Notes under the pieces: generated by a model
What the model was told of the DNA's origin: nothing
Seen by the model: the letters and a program-made list of their open reading frames with translations, nothing else
Databases searched by the model: none
Assembly (NCBI GenBank): GCA_029931535.1
Contig: JAQPZY010001432.1
Location: 1,878,001 to 1,942,000, forward strand
Length of the DNA: 64,000 nucleotides
Source: Margaritifera margaritifera
Lineage: Eukaryota > Mollusca > Bivalvia > Unionida > Margaritiferidae
Direction of reading: 5' to 3'
Program-made: the position numbers and the translations under genes
Part shown: one piece after another, positions 35,370 to 46,439 of the stretch
Position numbering within the stretch: position 1 is the stretch's first letter
How the letters are laid out: each line of letters starts with the position of its first letter

Positions 35370-36232
35370 TACAGCAGATCATTGTAACCAGCATAGCCCA
35401 GGAACCATTCAACATATTCTGATGCAATTTTGTGTGAATATTGTATAATAGACCTTGATGTGACTTTGATGGGTTTTGTCTTGTCCACTCCATTTTGGAC
35501 AGAGTTATGGCCCTTGACAATTAACTTCATATCTTCCCATTGGATGTTGCTTGTAAGCAGCATAGCTCAAGAACCATTCAACATATTTTGATGCAATTTG
35601 GTATCAACTCTATCTCATAAACTTAGTTATGTCTTTTATATCGGCAACTCCTTTTTGGATAGAGTTATGGTCCTTGGCAATTAGTTTCATATCTTCATGT
35701 GGGATGTTGTTTGTAACCAGCATAGCTGAAGAACTATTTAACATATTCTCATGCAATCTGGTATGAATATTGTCTCATAAACTTATATGTGTCTTTTATG
35801 GGTTTAGTATCTTCTACTCTATTCTGACAGAGTTATGTCCCTTGTCAAGAAAATTTTTGTCTTCTTATGGAAGCTTGGTATGTTTCTTGCAATCAGCATA
35901 GCTCAAAAACCATTAACATACTTTGATGCAATTTGGTATGAGCATTGTCTCTTAGACCTAGATCTGCCTTTTATGGGTTTTGTCTGGTCTACACAATTCT
36001 GGACTGAGATATGGCCCTTGTCAATCAACTTCATATCTTTATATGCGATGTTGCTTATAATCAGCGTATCTTAGGAACCATTCCACATATTCTGATTCAA
36101 TTTGATGTAAATATTGTTTCATTTATCTATATATATCTTTTATGGGTTTTGTCTTGTCTAATCCATTTTGGACATAGTTATGGGCCTTGTCTATCAACTT
36201 CCTATTTTACATGGGATTTTACTTGTATTGTT
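35370..36232. repeat. Degenerate tandem array E (about 165 bp units)
   Basis: About five units share AACCAGCATAGCTCAAGAAC, CATTCAACATATTCTGATGC, AATTTGGTATGAATATTGTC, TTTTATGGGTTTTGTC, CATTTTGGACAGAGTTATGG and CCTTGTCAATTAACTTCAT. No conserved open frame. Confidence 0.85.
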
Positions 36233-36909
36233 GAAGTTGAGTTTCAAGCATTCTTTGTCATTATTAAAGGAGTCATGGCCTCTGAATGCCCATTTTCTCC
36301 TAGCTTTGGTTCCCCAACACATGTTGCTCTTTTTTAGGCCCTAAGAAGAAAACTGTAGTGAGCAGGGCGCTTTGCAGTGAACCCACCGCCAACAACTCTA
36401 GTTATGCCTCTAAAAAAAATTCCATTGCTACTCATCCTCAAGCATGAGATTCTACTGTGATTATAGTTTTGTTGTTGTGAAGGAAAATTCCACTCAGATT
36501 TACCACAAGCCGTTAGTCAGGACAATGAAAAAAACCTGCACATACATTTTTCTGCTGATTGTATCATTAAACCCAAGACGGGAAATTTGTTCAATGGGGG
36601 TTTTTTTATTTTAAAAAAAAGGACTAGGGTCTTGAGAGTGATAAATTAATAGTTTGGGGGGGGGATTAACATACAAATCCTAAGACCAAAAACTGCTCTT
36701 AAATTATGCAAAATATGAAGAAAAAAAATATACATATTTTTACAAGAAAGGTTTTAGTTGCATTCTACTAAATTAAATTTTGTTAATACTGCATTCCAGA
36801 TACAACTAATAAAGTATGTACCTTTATACCTATATGTACATAATTCATATTAAGCTGCTAATTCAAACTAATTTTCATGAAACATATCAATGATAAAGTT
36901 CCTTTACAT
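36233..36909. other. Intron, no gene seen
   Basis: Short G-run at 36655-36664, otherwise AT-rich. Confidence 0.5.
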
Positions 36910-37215
36910 CCAGTGTATAACATACACTGAACTGCAAACATCATAAACCCAGATCTGCTAGTGTATTATGTGCTGGCAGATTAGACTCTATGTTATTCAT
37001 TAAAATTGACACTGAATAACATATAACATGAACCTGGCCTGGAAATCAGCTATCAGCCAATCAGAAACAACCTTTGAAAAGTAACATTATATGTGATTAG
37101 TTGAAACAAAATCTCAAACTCAAGCTAGAGATCTGTATGATCTCCAGGCCTGGATCAGCCAGTACATCATGTGACAGTATATCTGAGTCTATGCCGTTCA
37201 CAGCCGAGTGTGCAT
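36910..37215. mobile_element. Ancient, interrupted triple-hairpin MITE remnant
   Basis: AACTGCAAACATCATAAACC + CAGATCTGC ... GGCAGATTAGACTCTATG at 36931-36994 and CCAGTACATCATGTGACAGT + ATATCTGAGTCTATGCCGTT at 37150-37200 match the two halves. About 150 unrelated bases separate them and the outer ends have decayed. Confidence 0.55.
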
Positions 37216-37458
37216 TAAACACAGCTAAAATTAGCATTTCATGTAAACCTTTATGTTAAGACTTCATTTAAAGAATTAATATTTCGTTAATATTTCTGAG
37301 TCTTGTCTATTTTTATAATTAAATTTATTCTGATGAAGAAATCTGAATTATACTTTCTTTTTGAAAATTCAGTGAATTTTATTAAATGGCCAAAATTTTA
37401 GAATCATAAAACTATAACTAAAATAGCAAAAAATGTGTCTAGTTCTGTAGTTACTCAC

Positions 37459-37588
37459 CAGCTTTCAGCCTTGCCCTAATAGGGAGTGCAGGGTCATATG
37501 AACCTGGACCTACATTTTGTGGTGTGCTTCCAAAAGTTTTCACAAGATCCCTTGGTGCCCGGTCATACATCTTGACAGGGTTTTAATG
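37459..37588 (-). CDS. STPG2: STPG2 first coding exon (start codon at 37570)
   Basis: The exon has acceptor TTTCAATTTTAG and donor CTG|GTGAGT. ATG at 37570 opens MYDRAPRDLVKTFGSTPQNV, then GPGSYDPALPIRARLKA (first PG-rich repeat). MYDRAPR is the usual N-terminus of STPG2. An in-frame TAA lies five codons upstream in the same exon, so this ATG is the start. The first 18 exon bases are untranslated. Later exons at 34713, 29755, 22716 and 6221 continue the frame. The protein is expected to be a microtubule-associated flagellar component; its exact role is not shown by the sequence. Confidence 0.95.
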
Positions 37589-37726
37589 CTAAAATTGAAA
37601 TGAACAATATCTTAATAACTAAGGCAGGAAGAAAATCCAAACTTCCCTACATAAAAAAAGGATTTTAAAAAAAATGAAACTATATCTTATGTAACATATG
37701 TTTGTTATCCACAGAAATACATTTCC

Positions 37727-37921
37727 ACAAGTTTGATACTGTAAATATTTCCACAAGTCTGACACTGTAAATATTTCCACAAGTCTGATACTGTATATAT
37801 TTCCAAAAGTTTAATACTGTAAATATTTTCACAAGTCTGATACTTTAAATATTTCCACAAGTTTAATACTGTAAATATTTCCACAAGTTTAGTACTGTAT
37901 CTATATCCACAAGTTTTATAC
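37727..37921. repeat. 26-bp minisatellite, about 7 units
   Basis: Units of CACAAGTCTGATACTGTAAA + TATTTC with TTTGATAC and TTTAATAC variants. It is open on the minus strand only by chance. Confidence 0.92.
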
Positions 37922-38303
37922 CATAATAACAATGTTATTATAAGCATATAATTTTCACAAATTTGACAAGGAAAATTTACCATATTAGTATATTCATCTT
38001 AAAAATAACTTATAATTCAATATATTACATTAATTAATTTGCCGACTTTTTTTTTTTGTAAATGCTAAGACAAGATGGACCATATTTATGAAAATTTCAT
38101 CATGCTTTAATAGGCTGTATTATGAATTACAGTAACCTCAAATGAAAAAAGCGATCAATAAGATGACCTAAAATGATTTAAATTATCCATTCCAGCAATT
38201 TAGGAAAGTAGGTCACCATTACCCAGTCATAATGTAATCTCACATCACAGTCAAAAGATGCAATGGAAACTAAGATAGCTAATAGCTATATACCAATAAT
38301 AAT

Positions 38304-38528
38304 TTCCATATATGCTTGTGTATAATCTGGATCCAAATGCAAACAACATAGACCCTGATCTGCAATCACATAATGTGCCGGCAGATCAGGGTCTATGTTG
38401 TTTGTTCTACTGATAGTCCTTACAAACTGCATAGACACAGATCTGCCAGTGCATTATGCGACGGCAGATCTGGGTCTATGCAGTTTGCAGTTGGTATATT
38501 GGTCTATAATACACGAGTAAATATGGTA
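38304..38528 (-). mobile_element. Triple-hairpin MITE, copy (complete)
   Basis: Ends TTCCATATATGCTTGTGTAT and ACACGAGTAAATATGGTA. Hairpin B then A. The A right arm is intact (GGCAGATCTGGGTCTATG) and the left arm has one change (AGACACAGATC). Confidence 0.93.
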
Positions 38529-38814
38529 CGCAAAGTTTAATAGCTGTGGAGAAAAGACTGTTAAATGGAAGAAATGGGAGAAATTCTATTTTGGTCATGC
38601 AAATATGGTGGTCAATAAGAACATTTTAGAAATCCCTCTTGTACTAATACTGTGCCTATATCAAATGCAAAAGAGTGAATTGCTACAGGTCTTACTTGTA
38701 AAACCAGTATGACAGAACAATTGAGTCTTTCTTAAAATGCATCAGTCAAAATCTAAATCAGTCTTGATGAACTGACATGAAATACTCTTAATTTAATATA
38801 CACAATGCATAACT

Positions 38815-38912
38815 GTTGGAGTCATTTCTATGCTTGAGTGGAAAAATGTTGGAGCAATTTCTATGCTTGAGTGGAAAAATGTTGGAGCAATTTCTATGCT
38901 TGAGTGGAAAAC
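38815..38912. repeat. 33-bp direct repeat, 3 units
   Basis: GTTGGAGCAATTTCTATGCT + TGAGTGGAAAAAT starts at 38815, 38848 and 38881. Units are almost identical. Confidence 0.95.
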
Positions 38913-41481
38913 CTCACAGTAAGTTGTGCCAGCATGTCTCATATTCACAAGAAATTCATGACAAGACTGTTGTACAAATTAATCCTGTTAGTGCATACAG
39001 ATCAGTCAGTGATACTCTGTATCATTGCCAAATGCTGTACTGGTAATGCACAGACCATTAGTGCAACAAATATAATGGTTTTGTAGTAATATTTTTGTAT
39101 TCAAGTGATTTTTTCTAATACGTAAACTGTGGTACCAAAAATATTGATATCGGACTTTCATCCTCGGCTAATATTAACTTTTGGCCCTGAATGGATACAA
39201 AGTTCTTCTTACTTATCTACTATCTACATACAATACCATACTTGTTCCCAGCTATGAAATATATTTCTATGCAAATAGTTAATCTTACATTTTTGGAAAA
39301 CAGTTTTAGACTCCTCAGGTACCACAATGTAGGATAGAAAAGGTCATATTATACTGCCCATAAATTACACAAACAGTTTTATATTCAACCAAATTGAACA
39401 GGAATAACTTTAGTTGGTAAAGTTGATCAATTTAGGCTCTCCATTCAAATCTGAAGATATTTCATTCCATGTAAGACTTTTAAAATAAAAGTTCATAACC
39501 TTAAAGACACTTTTGAAAATTTCAGTCTCTCAGTATATCTTGAACAACAACTGCACACATAATATACATATATATGGAAATGGTACAAGTCAAACATTTT
39601 ATGCACAATTTACACAATTTTCATTAAAATAGTATTGCAGTCAATATCAAAAGCACAAATACTGGCACATGTAATTATCAGCAATTGGGTCACTGTCCTA
39701 CCTCATATGCCTGACACCTTGGTGGTGAAGTTATGGGAGATAAACTTCCAAGGCCAACTACAGTATCTGCAAAGAAGTGTATAAGCCAGTATTTGCAAGT
39801 ACCTCTCTATACTATGTCATAACACAATAGAATTCAGAAACGTGAAAGTGGCCCCAGTACATGTACTAATGGGTATGGGATTTAATTGTAAAATTTTCCA
39901 ATATTACATAAATATACTCCTGAAATAACTAAAGCTTGGTATACTTAAAAGTTTACAATATTAAAAAAATACGCTCTTGTACTAATTCAAGGTTTCCAAA
40001 GTCACCATACTATCTGCAAAGTTGTTTGACACATCTCAGGGTTTTACTCGGGTCTCACACAGTGACGGATTGTTGATTTTACCGCCCCTAGGCATTGTCA
40101 GAGTTGCCCCACCGCCACACCCAAAGCCTTAAAAGACCTTTATGCCTTTAAATAATGGCAAAATTCAAATAGAGATTTTTTATAAAAAAAATATGATACA
40201 AAATAAATAATTTTTTAAAATAAAGCCAGGTTTTCATACATTAAAATCTGCCATCCCCTGAATTTTGCTACATTAGGCAGCTGCATTGTCTGCCTAATGG
40301 GAAATCCACCACTGGTCTCATACCCATTGGCATGAGAGTTAAAGGGAATAAGGCATATTTTCAGTGTAATGTGCATGACACAGCCAACACATTGTTTGAA
40401 CAGATTAATAATAATTATAAGATAATAAATAAAGAAAATTCCACAAGTACTACAAAATTTAACAAGAGCACCAAGAATGCTTAAAGTTCAATTACCCAAC
40501 TTTGTAAAAATGTATAGTCATTTCGGTCGCAACCAATTCTCCCAAGCCAGGAAAATTCAAACCGTCTATCCCAGACGACTTTACCAATCCAAAACTTTTG
40601 CAATAGTGGTGGTTTCTTTAATTCTTTTTCAAAAAAAGAGGCCCTTAGGGCCATCTGAGTCAAATTTATGGGGCTTTTCTCACTTTCAGTAGGCCCTGCC
40701 TATTATTTTACCATTTACAAGTAACTTTTTACTTGCTTATTACATCACCACAATTATGAATATTTGCATTAAATTTCTTGAAATTACTGCATTAATTTCA
40801 TAGTAATATTTCTCATTGATACTTAGCTATTGTGAAATAATTTTTAAATGTTCTTATCCAATATAAGAATTTCTACTGATAAGAATTTAAATGGCATAGT
40901 GCTTTAAACTGAGTATATATAACTTATCTTTTAAATTGCTGCAGAGTTTCAAAAAAATGAAATCTTATTTGTCATTTTAGTCATTTTGAAGCCAACCTTT
41001 TTATTTGGAATCATTAACAGTATGGTGATTTAATTTTTTTAGTGGACCTGTCTAATAATCAGGACACAGAGCACAAGCTTGCAAATGATATAGATGGTTA
41101 TTTTTTGTGCACCGGTTAAGATGTGCCACCAGTGTTTATGTGCCCCTTAAAATTCTTAATGTGCTAAAAGGTACAAGGGCACAATCTTTAGAAAACACTG
41201 GTGTGCAGTTTACTCTTTTCCACGTTTACATTCCCAAGACGTTTGTCAACTGAGGCCCAAAGTGTAAGATTTTTTACAGCTAATATTTCAAGAATTTAAT
41301 ATGACATGGGTGTATAGGCAAGAGATTCTTCCCAGTGGTGACAGAGTGACTGGTATACTGCAATTGCCCAAATATCTTTACTTCATTTTCTGTACTGCAT
41401 TACTCTAAAATAACACTTTATAGTAAACAAAGTTTGATCGTAGCCAAAAGCACTGCTCAAATAGTGAGCTCTTTAGACATA
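38913..41481. other. 5' intron region of STPG2, nothing else recognised
   Basis: Apart from the candidate 5' exon at 39702-39766, this region holds only AT-rich sequence. A block at 40050-40320 has repeat-like wording (GATTTTACCGCCCCTAGGC ... GGGAAATCCACCACTGG). Another at 40460-40740 begins ACAAGAGCACCAAGAATGC and may be old dispersed repeats. Confidence 0.45.
39702..39766 (-). other. STPG2: Candidate STPG2 5' untranslated exon
   Basis: A 65-bp segment on the minus strand is bounded by a strong acceptor (ACACTTCTTTGCAG) and donor (TATGAG|GTAGGA). It contains no in-frame ATG that would extend the coding frame. Its only fully open frame runs into the TAA in front of the 37570 start. It could be an alternative leader exon, or splice sites matching by chance. 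Confidence 0.4.
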
Positions 41482-41702
41482 TACCATATATACTCACATA
41501 TAATTCAAGTCCAAATGCAAACAACATAGACCCTGATCTGCCGTCGCATAATGCACCGGCAGATCAGGGTCTATGTTGTTTGTTCTACTGATTAGTCCTA
41601 ACAAACTGCATAGACCCAGATCTGCCAGCACATTATGCAACAGCAGATCTGGGTCTATGCAGTTTGGAGTTGGTATCAGATTATACAAGAGTATATACGG
41701 TA
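41482..41702 (-). mobile_element. Triple-hairpin MITE, copy (complete, well preserved)
   Basis: Ends TACCATATATACTCACATAT and AAGAGTATATACGGTA. Hairpin B is perfect over 27 bp per arm (CAAACAACATAGACCCTGAT+CTGCCG inverted) with a CGCATAATG loop. Hairpin A follows. Confidence 0.95.
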
Positions 41703-41933
41703 GGTTATACAAGGTATGTAAAAGCTATACCAGTAGCTGTTCAAGTGCCATAGTGGCTGCTACTATCTTCAGGTGGTTTGCACATGCTCCATGTAAAAAT
41801 ATAGTAATTGATCTGTTTATTTCAAGTTGCCGATAGATGTTTTCAAAACAATAAGCAAACAATTAGAATTTACTTAGAAGACAAATAACAGCATGATACA
41901 ATCTTTAGGTGTGCAGGTTTACCAGACATCATG

Positions 41934-41934
<1 letters not shown>

Positions 41935-41989
<55 letters not shown>
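41935..41989. repeat. (TA)n microsatellite
   Basis: About 27 TA units. A second short TA tract lies at 42116-42137. Confidence 0.98.
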
Positions 41990-41990
<1 letters not shown>

Positions 41991-41993
<3 letters not shown>

Positions 41994-42112
41994 AGGGGCC
42001 CAAACTGGGTATGAAATGAACCCGATGTAAGCAATAACACACCAGATCGTCGTGCATGGCAAAAAACGTAAAATAACCAATTTTAAAATATTAAATATTT
42101 ACAATTTTTATG
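41991..42112 (+). repeat. Dispersed repeat pair, member 1
   Basis: TCCAGGGGCCCAAACTGGGT ATGAAATGAAC through ATATTTACAATTTTTATGAG. It is about 85% similar to 44739-44862 in the same orientation. This member sits between two TA tracts. It may be an end of a larger transposon; the family is unknown. Confidence 0.75.
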
Positions 42113-42137
42113 AGTGTATATATATATATATATATAT

Positions 42138-43501
42138 CCTGGACTACCCTATTTTGACGCACTTAAGAACTTACTTTCACCTTTTCAGAAATATACTCCT
42201 TTCATAGTGATGCCTCTCATTAGTATAGGAACATTAGTTATTTTAGCAAAGCATGCATAAAAAATGACAATGATATATTCCCTAATACTCTTCCTTGCAT
42301 GCTTTCAACCAGACGACCCCTCGTCGGAAAGTTTGTGTATTACGTCACCCTTAATGACGCACTTCACAGAAGTCTATTCTAGTAGTGACATCATTGTTCA
42401 TATGCGCGGGGAAAAAAACTATATTACAGAGGAACATCAATAGGACATAGAAAACTAAAGTTTATGGGAAAAATTACAGACATAAATTTAACTTGGCATT
42501 CCTAAACTTTTCTTACATTTATCATTAATCTGGTTTTGGTACAAATTTTGTCTTGAAAGGAAAAATAATCAAATTTGGAAAAATCATGATGGTATTATTA
42601 TAAAATTGTGCAGTTATAATTATAAAATAATTAGATTCAGCATGCGACCTTTTTCTCAATACTTAATTAGCATTGTGAACATGCAGAACCTCAATCTTTG
42701 TATGTACTGTTTTTGGAACATCTAAACTGTTTTGCATCCTTCACAACTTATTTATCCAGAATGCAAATAATCAAAGACAGAAGACATAAAATTACAGGAG
42801 AAGGTTTTATTTTCATTTTTTATCATTCGTGCCATTATCAAACAAATCTTAAAGAAATAAATTGGTCAAAACAAGTTAAAGATCAAGAATGTCTTAAAAG
42901 ATTATTGAAAATTTACTGTTAAAGTAAAATTGCTTAATTATCAGATAAAAAATCCTAATAATTGATTTAAATAAGCAAAAATGTAAAGGATACTAATTAA
43001 ATTATTACATATATCGTAAAAGTATATCTTTTTTGTAAATTTCCACAAATTATAATAACAAATAACCACCTCTGAAAATCAGTTATGACACATCCACATG
43101 AAACTCTATAACATTGTACACCTTTCTAAACAGTGTTACTGATGCAGTTATCATCTGTGAGTCACGTTGCTAACACATGCTGAGTAGCAGACTGGATGCC
43201 TATTATGGCGGGAAGTTGATTTGCCCCGTCAGAATAGTTAGTAAGGATTTTTATGAGGATTTGCTGGTTGAAAAAAAGTGAATTAGTGACATGGCGTTTT
43301 TTTAATGGTATGTGTCTTTGTTTCATTTTACAGCCGATAAGGATAGGATTTTCTACAAATTTTTCTGTCTGCGTGACTCGATGTTGATCAGTGTACATTA
43401 ATGTTGTGGTTGTGACTTCATTGAAAGATGCGTTCTCTCGAAAACTAGGAGTTTATGACGCTGCGTCAAAAGAAGGTAGCGTCAAAATAGGGTGTGGGAC
43501 G
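42138..43501. mobile_element. DNA element with ACCCTATTTTGACGC inverted ends
   Basis: The left end CCTGGACTACCCTATTTTGA + CGC and the right end read inverted CGTCCCACACCCTATTTTGA + CGC form the ends of a 1.36-kb element inserted in a TA tract (TATATATA on both sides). GACGC words recur inside both ends. Small open frames at 42698-42922 (plus) and 43162-43398 (minus) show no recognisable transposase. Confidence 0.7.
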
Positions 43502-43773
43502 ATATATATATTCACTTGAGCTGATGACCCAAATCTTGTTCAATGTTTCACAAACTGCTGATAACACAAACGCCTAATACTAATTAGTTGTGTAGCAGAG
43601 TTGGAGTGTATTTCTACTGATTAAGTGTGAGTTGGAATATTGTCACTACTGTACCCCCCCACCCCCGTCTTTCTGCTTAACTCGCTGTGAACAAAGTTAT
43701 CATTAAGAATGTACTTCCAACCAAATATATTGAGTCAGTTGCAAATATTTAAATACAATGTATTACAACTTAC

Positions 43774-43850
43774 CTTTCTGATTTCACGGAATGTCTGAAA
43801 AGGTGAGGACACTCCCACAAAGGGCGCGAATTTTCAAGCTCCCTTCACGT
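43774..43850 (-). other. STPG2: Candidate STPG2 first exon (untranslated)
   Basis: On the minus strand the sequence runs from GCGCCCTTTGTGGGAGTG down to CCGTGAAATCAGAAAG with the consensus donor AAG|GTAAGT at 43774. It lies just downstream of the X-box-like site. It has higher GC and more CpG than the surroundings, as expected of a start site. The 5' boundary is a guess. Confidence 0.45.
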
Positions 43851-43859
43851 AGCTTCGTT

Positions 43860-43872
43860 GTTGCTATGGTAC
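43860..43872 (-). promoter_or_regulatory. X-box-like RFX site upstream of STPG2
   Basis: On the minus strand, GTACCATAGCAAC ends in the half-site AGCAAC, which fits the RFX consensus RRNRAC exactly. The other half (GTACC) is a partial match. RFX factors drive ciliary genes in animals, so the site suits a sperm-tail gene directly in front of its candidate first exon. Confidence 0.45.
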
Positions 43873-44246
43873 AATATGGACTCTAATAGGAAGTAGATCG
43901 ATTTGCGATTATGTCGTAAACACGAACATCATGCGCTACATATTAGGCAAATATAAGGATGACATTCATTATTATAATCATAAATCATCACTATTAAGTT
44001 TCTTTTGCAAACTATTGTAATATTTAATGAATGGCAAACACGAGACTCGCACATAATATTATCGCTACAGAAAGCACGAAAAGTGTCTTGTCTGGTTTCT
44101 GGCAAGTAAACTTTGGAGAAACTATTTTTTTGCAAGACAAAAACTATTGTGATTGATATATTTCTGTATTCAGAGGTACACTATCACCGTGTTAGAATAG
44201 TTGAAAAGCTTCCTCTGGTTGCATATAAAGTTCAGACTGACATAAT

Positions 44247-44273
44247 CAGTGTAATGACATAATCATTACACTG
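44247..44273. repeat. Perfect 11-bp stem-loop
   Basis: CAGTGTAATGA, loop CATAA, TCATTACACTG. It lies upstream of the STPG2 promoter. No poly-T run follows to suggest a pol III terminator. Confidence 0.8.
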
Positions 44274-44738
44274 CAAACTCTCCACCACCTTTATTTTTAC
44301 TCCAAGGTTGCTGGAGCACCGTTATTTGCTCAACAACTCGTTCAATGCAGATCAAGTTAACAATGTTAATAACATACATTTGCATATCTTTCACCAACTT
44401 GGTTTAATATTTAGTTTTAATCACTAGCCAGGCCTCTCCTAATTTCGCGGCATTTAATGTTGATCCAATTATTATATATAGGATGGCGTAACTTATTCTC
44501 GCGGTAATGAACATAGACAAATTTTATTGAAAGTTGGAATTGTATTACATAATAAGAAACTGATCGCCAATGAAAGACAATAATCTGCCTGCTAATGAAA
44601 GTTGACTTACTTCTTTATTTATCATTTATCTCCAATCCTGTATTCAGTAAATATTGTAAATGATGCCAATTTTGCAATAAACAATGTCCAGTGGAACATA
44701 AGGTTTCTACCACCATATAAAACGAGATGTAATCGCAG

Positions 44739-44862
44739 TCCAGGGGCCCAAACAGGGTATGAAATGAACAAGATGTCAGCAATAAGACACCAGATTGTCG
44801 TGCGTAGCAGAAAACGTAAAATTATTAATTTTATAATATGAAATATTTACAATTGTTATGAA
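44739..44862 (+). repeat. Dispersed repeat pair, member 2
   Basis: TCCAGGGGCCCAAACAGGGT ATGAAATGAACAAGATG onward matches 41991-42112. No TA tracts here, so the flanks differ between the two members. Confidence 0.75.
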
Positions 44863-46171
44863 TCTATGCAATTATTTATCCTCCAGTTATTCTCAGAAGA
44901 GGTAATGCTGACACCTGAAAATTTGTTCTCACCTCAATACTCGACCACATTTTCCCTTATTTACAATAATCAGCGATATGCAATTATTAAGCTCCTCGGG
45001 ACCAGTGGTTTTTGACTCTTTCAGACTGCTGCTCTCATACATATTGCTATTGTGTCTGTCAAAAGGCATCTGCTATTCTACAGACAACTTTGTGTTTTTT
45101 TTATTTTTGTTTTTCATTCATAAAAATAGCTTTTCTTTCAAAATTTCATTCTCTTCATTTGGGAATGTGGTTGATGGTTTTACTTGCCCATCTTTTATGG
45201 ACATGCTATTAAAGGAATAGAATATGTACTTTCTAAAAGCAGCTATGATGTTTTTTGGAAACATTTCTCTTCCATTTTCACTCCTTTAGTTCCCTTTATT
45301 AAATATGAGATTTAATTGCCTATTATTTATTCATTACTGATTTTCTCGTAATGTAATAATTAATATGAACTACTGGCATAATTTCATTTATATATTTTGC
45401 CATATTATTAATTATATCAATAGTCATACATGATTGCAACATTCTGGGACGGTTTTAGTATAACAAACCTTTTTGTCAACTATATTTTTGGCAATGAGCA
45501 ATGGGTAAAGAAGGTAAATTACATGTATGTGATTATGCTTGCAACATTATAAACTATCATCAACTTGATGACTTTATTCAGCAAAGCAGGATGTGATTCA
45601 GTACAAGATGTAGGCAACTTATATTTGGATACGGAGTAAAGGGAAAGCAGACCTTTGATAATAATTTTTGTATTGATTCATTATTTTCTTATTTATTTGC
45701 AGAAAAGCAAATATTTGTTGAAAGAATTTGTTACTAGTTAAGATCAAACACTTCTTAATAACAAAACTACTGCTATAAATTACCGGTAGATGGTGCATTG
45801 ATCTATTTAGAACAGAAATAGTAAATACTGTGAGATTAGGGTACCCATGAGAATAGGAGAAACGAGGATACCAGATTTTGGGATGGTAAAACAAAGGGAT
45901 GTAACTCGAAATTGTAATAAAATTTTGTTCACAGAACAGTCACATGACAGATCCATGGAGACTTTAGTTTCCTGTCCAAAACAGACAAAATACATTTTAA
46001 TCAGCGAAAGTAGCATCTAATTACATGAGTTTTATTGATGGAACATCTGATGTAGCCCAGTAATTAGAAATAGCAATTGGCACTATGGTTGTGTGATTCC
46101 ATGTTTATTTTCAAGTTATCAGACAGCAGATTTAATATCAGCAATACAGGTACCTGTTGCTATTGTGTAGC
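44863..46171. other. Intergenic stretch, no gene seen
   Basis: Open frames at 44978-45220 and 45619-46016 lack any domain signal. AT-rich. Confidence 0.5.
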
Positions 46172-46294
46172 TAACCATCCTGGAATGGAAACCACCCTTG
46201 TTCATATGATTAGAATTCATCCTCCCATAGGGTGACTTTCTGGAAGCTTCCAGAAGCCTGCCCTCTGACCCGATGCATGCCCAGTAGTCATCAT
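46172..46294 (+). repeat. DIRS left inverted terminal repeat
   Basis: It pairs with 50612-50737. Shared blocks are CCATAGGGTGACTTTCTGGA, TTCCAGAAGCCTGCCCT/TTCCAGATGCCTGCCCT and CAGTAGTCATCAT. Confidence 0.9.
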
Positions 46295-46439
46295 TTTGTG
46301 CAACAAAGTGATTGGTCCTTCCCTTTTCTGCATCCATGGGCTTCAGGCTCTTGACCTCATACTAGAGAGGTCAATGTTCCATTCCATGAACTGCCTGTCC
46401 TCTCATGTAGTGGAGATTAAATAGAGGGAGGGGGCAGGC

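Noticed and set aside
41494..41836. Recurring peptide MLFVLLISPYKLHRPRSAG in many places
   Set aside because: It is the translation of the triple-hairpin MITE; present in degraded copies and both strands, with no selection for protein.
44247..44273. Stem-loop as a transcription terminator
   Set aside because: Intrinsic terminators of this kind are bacterial and there is no gene end here.
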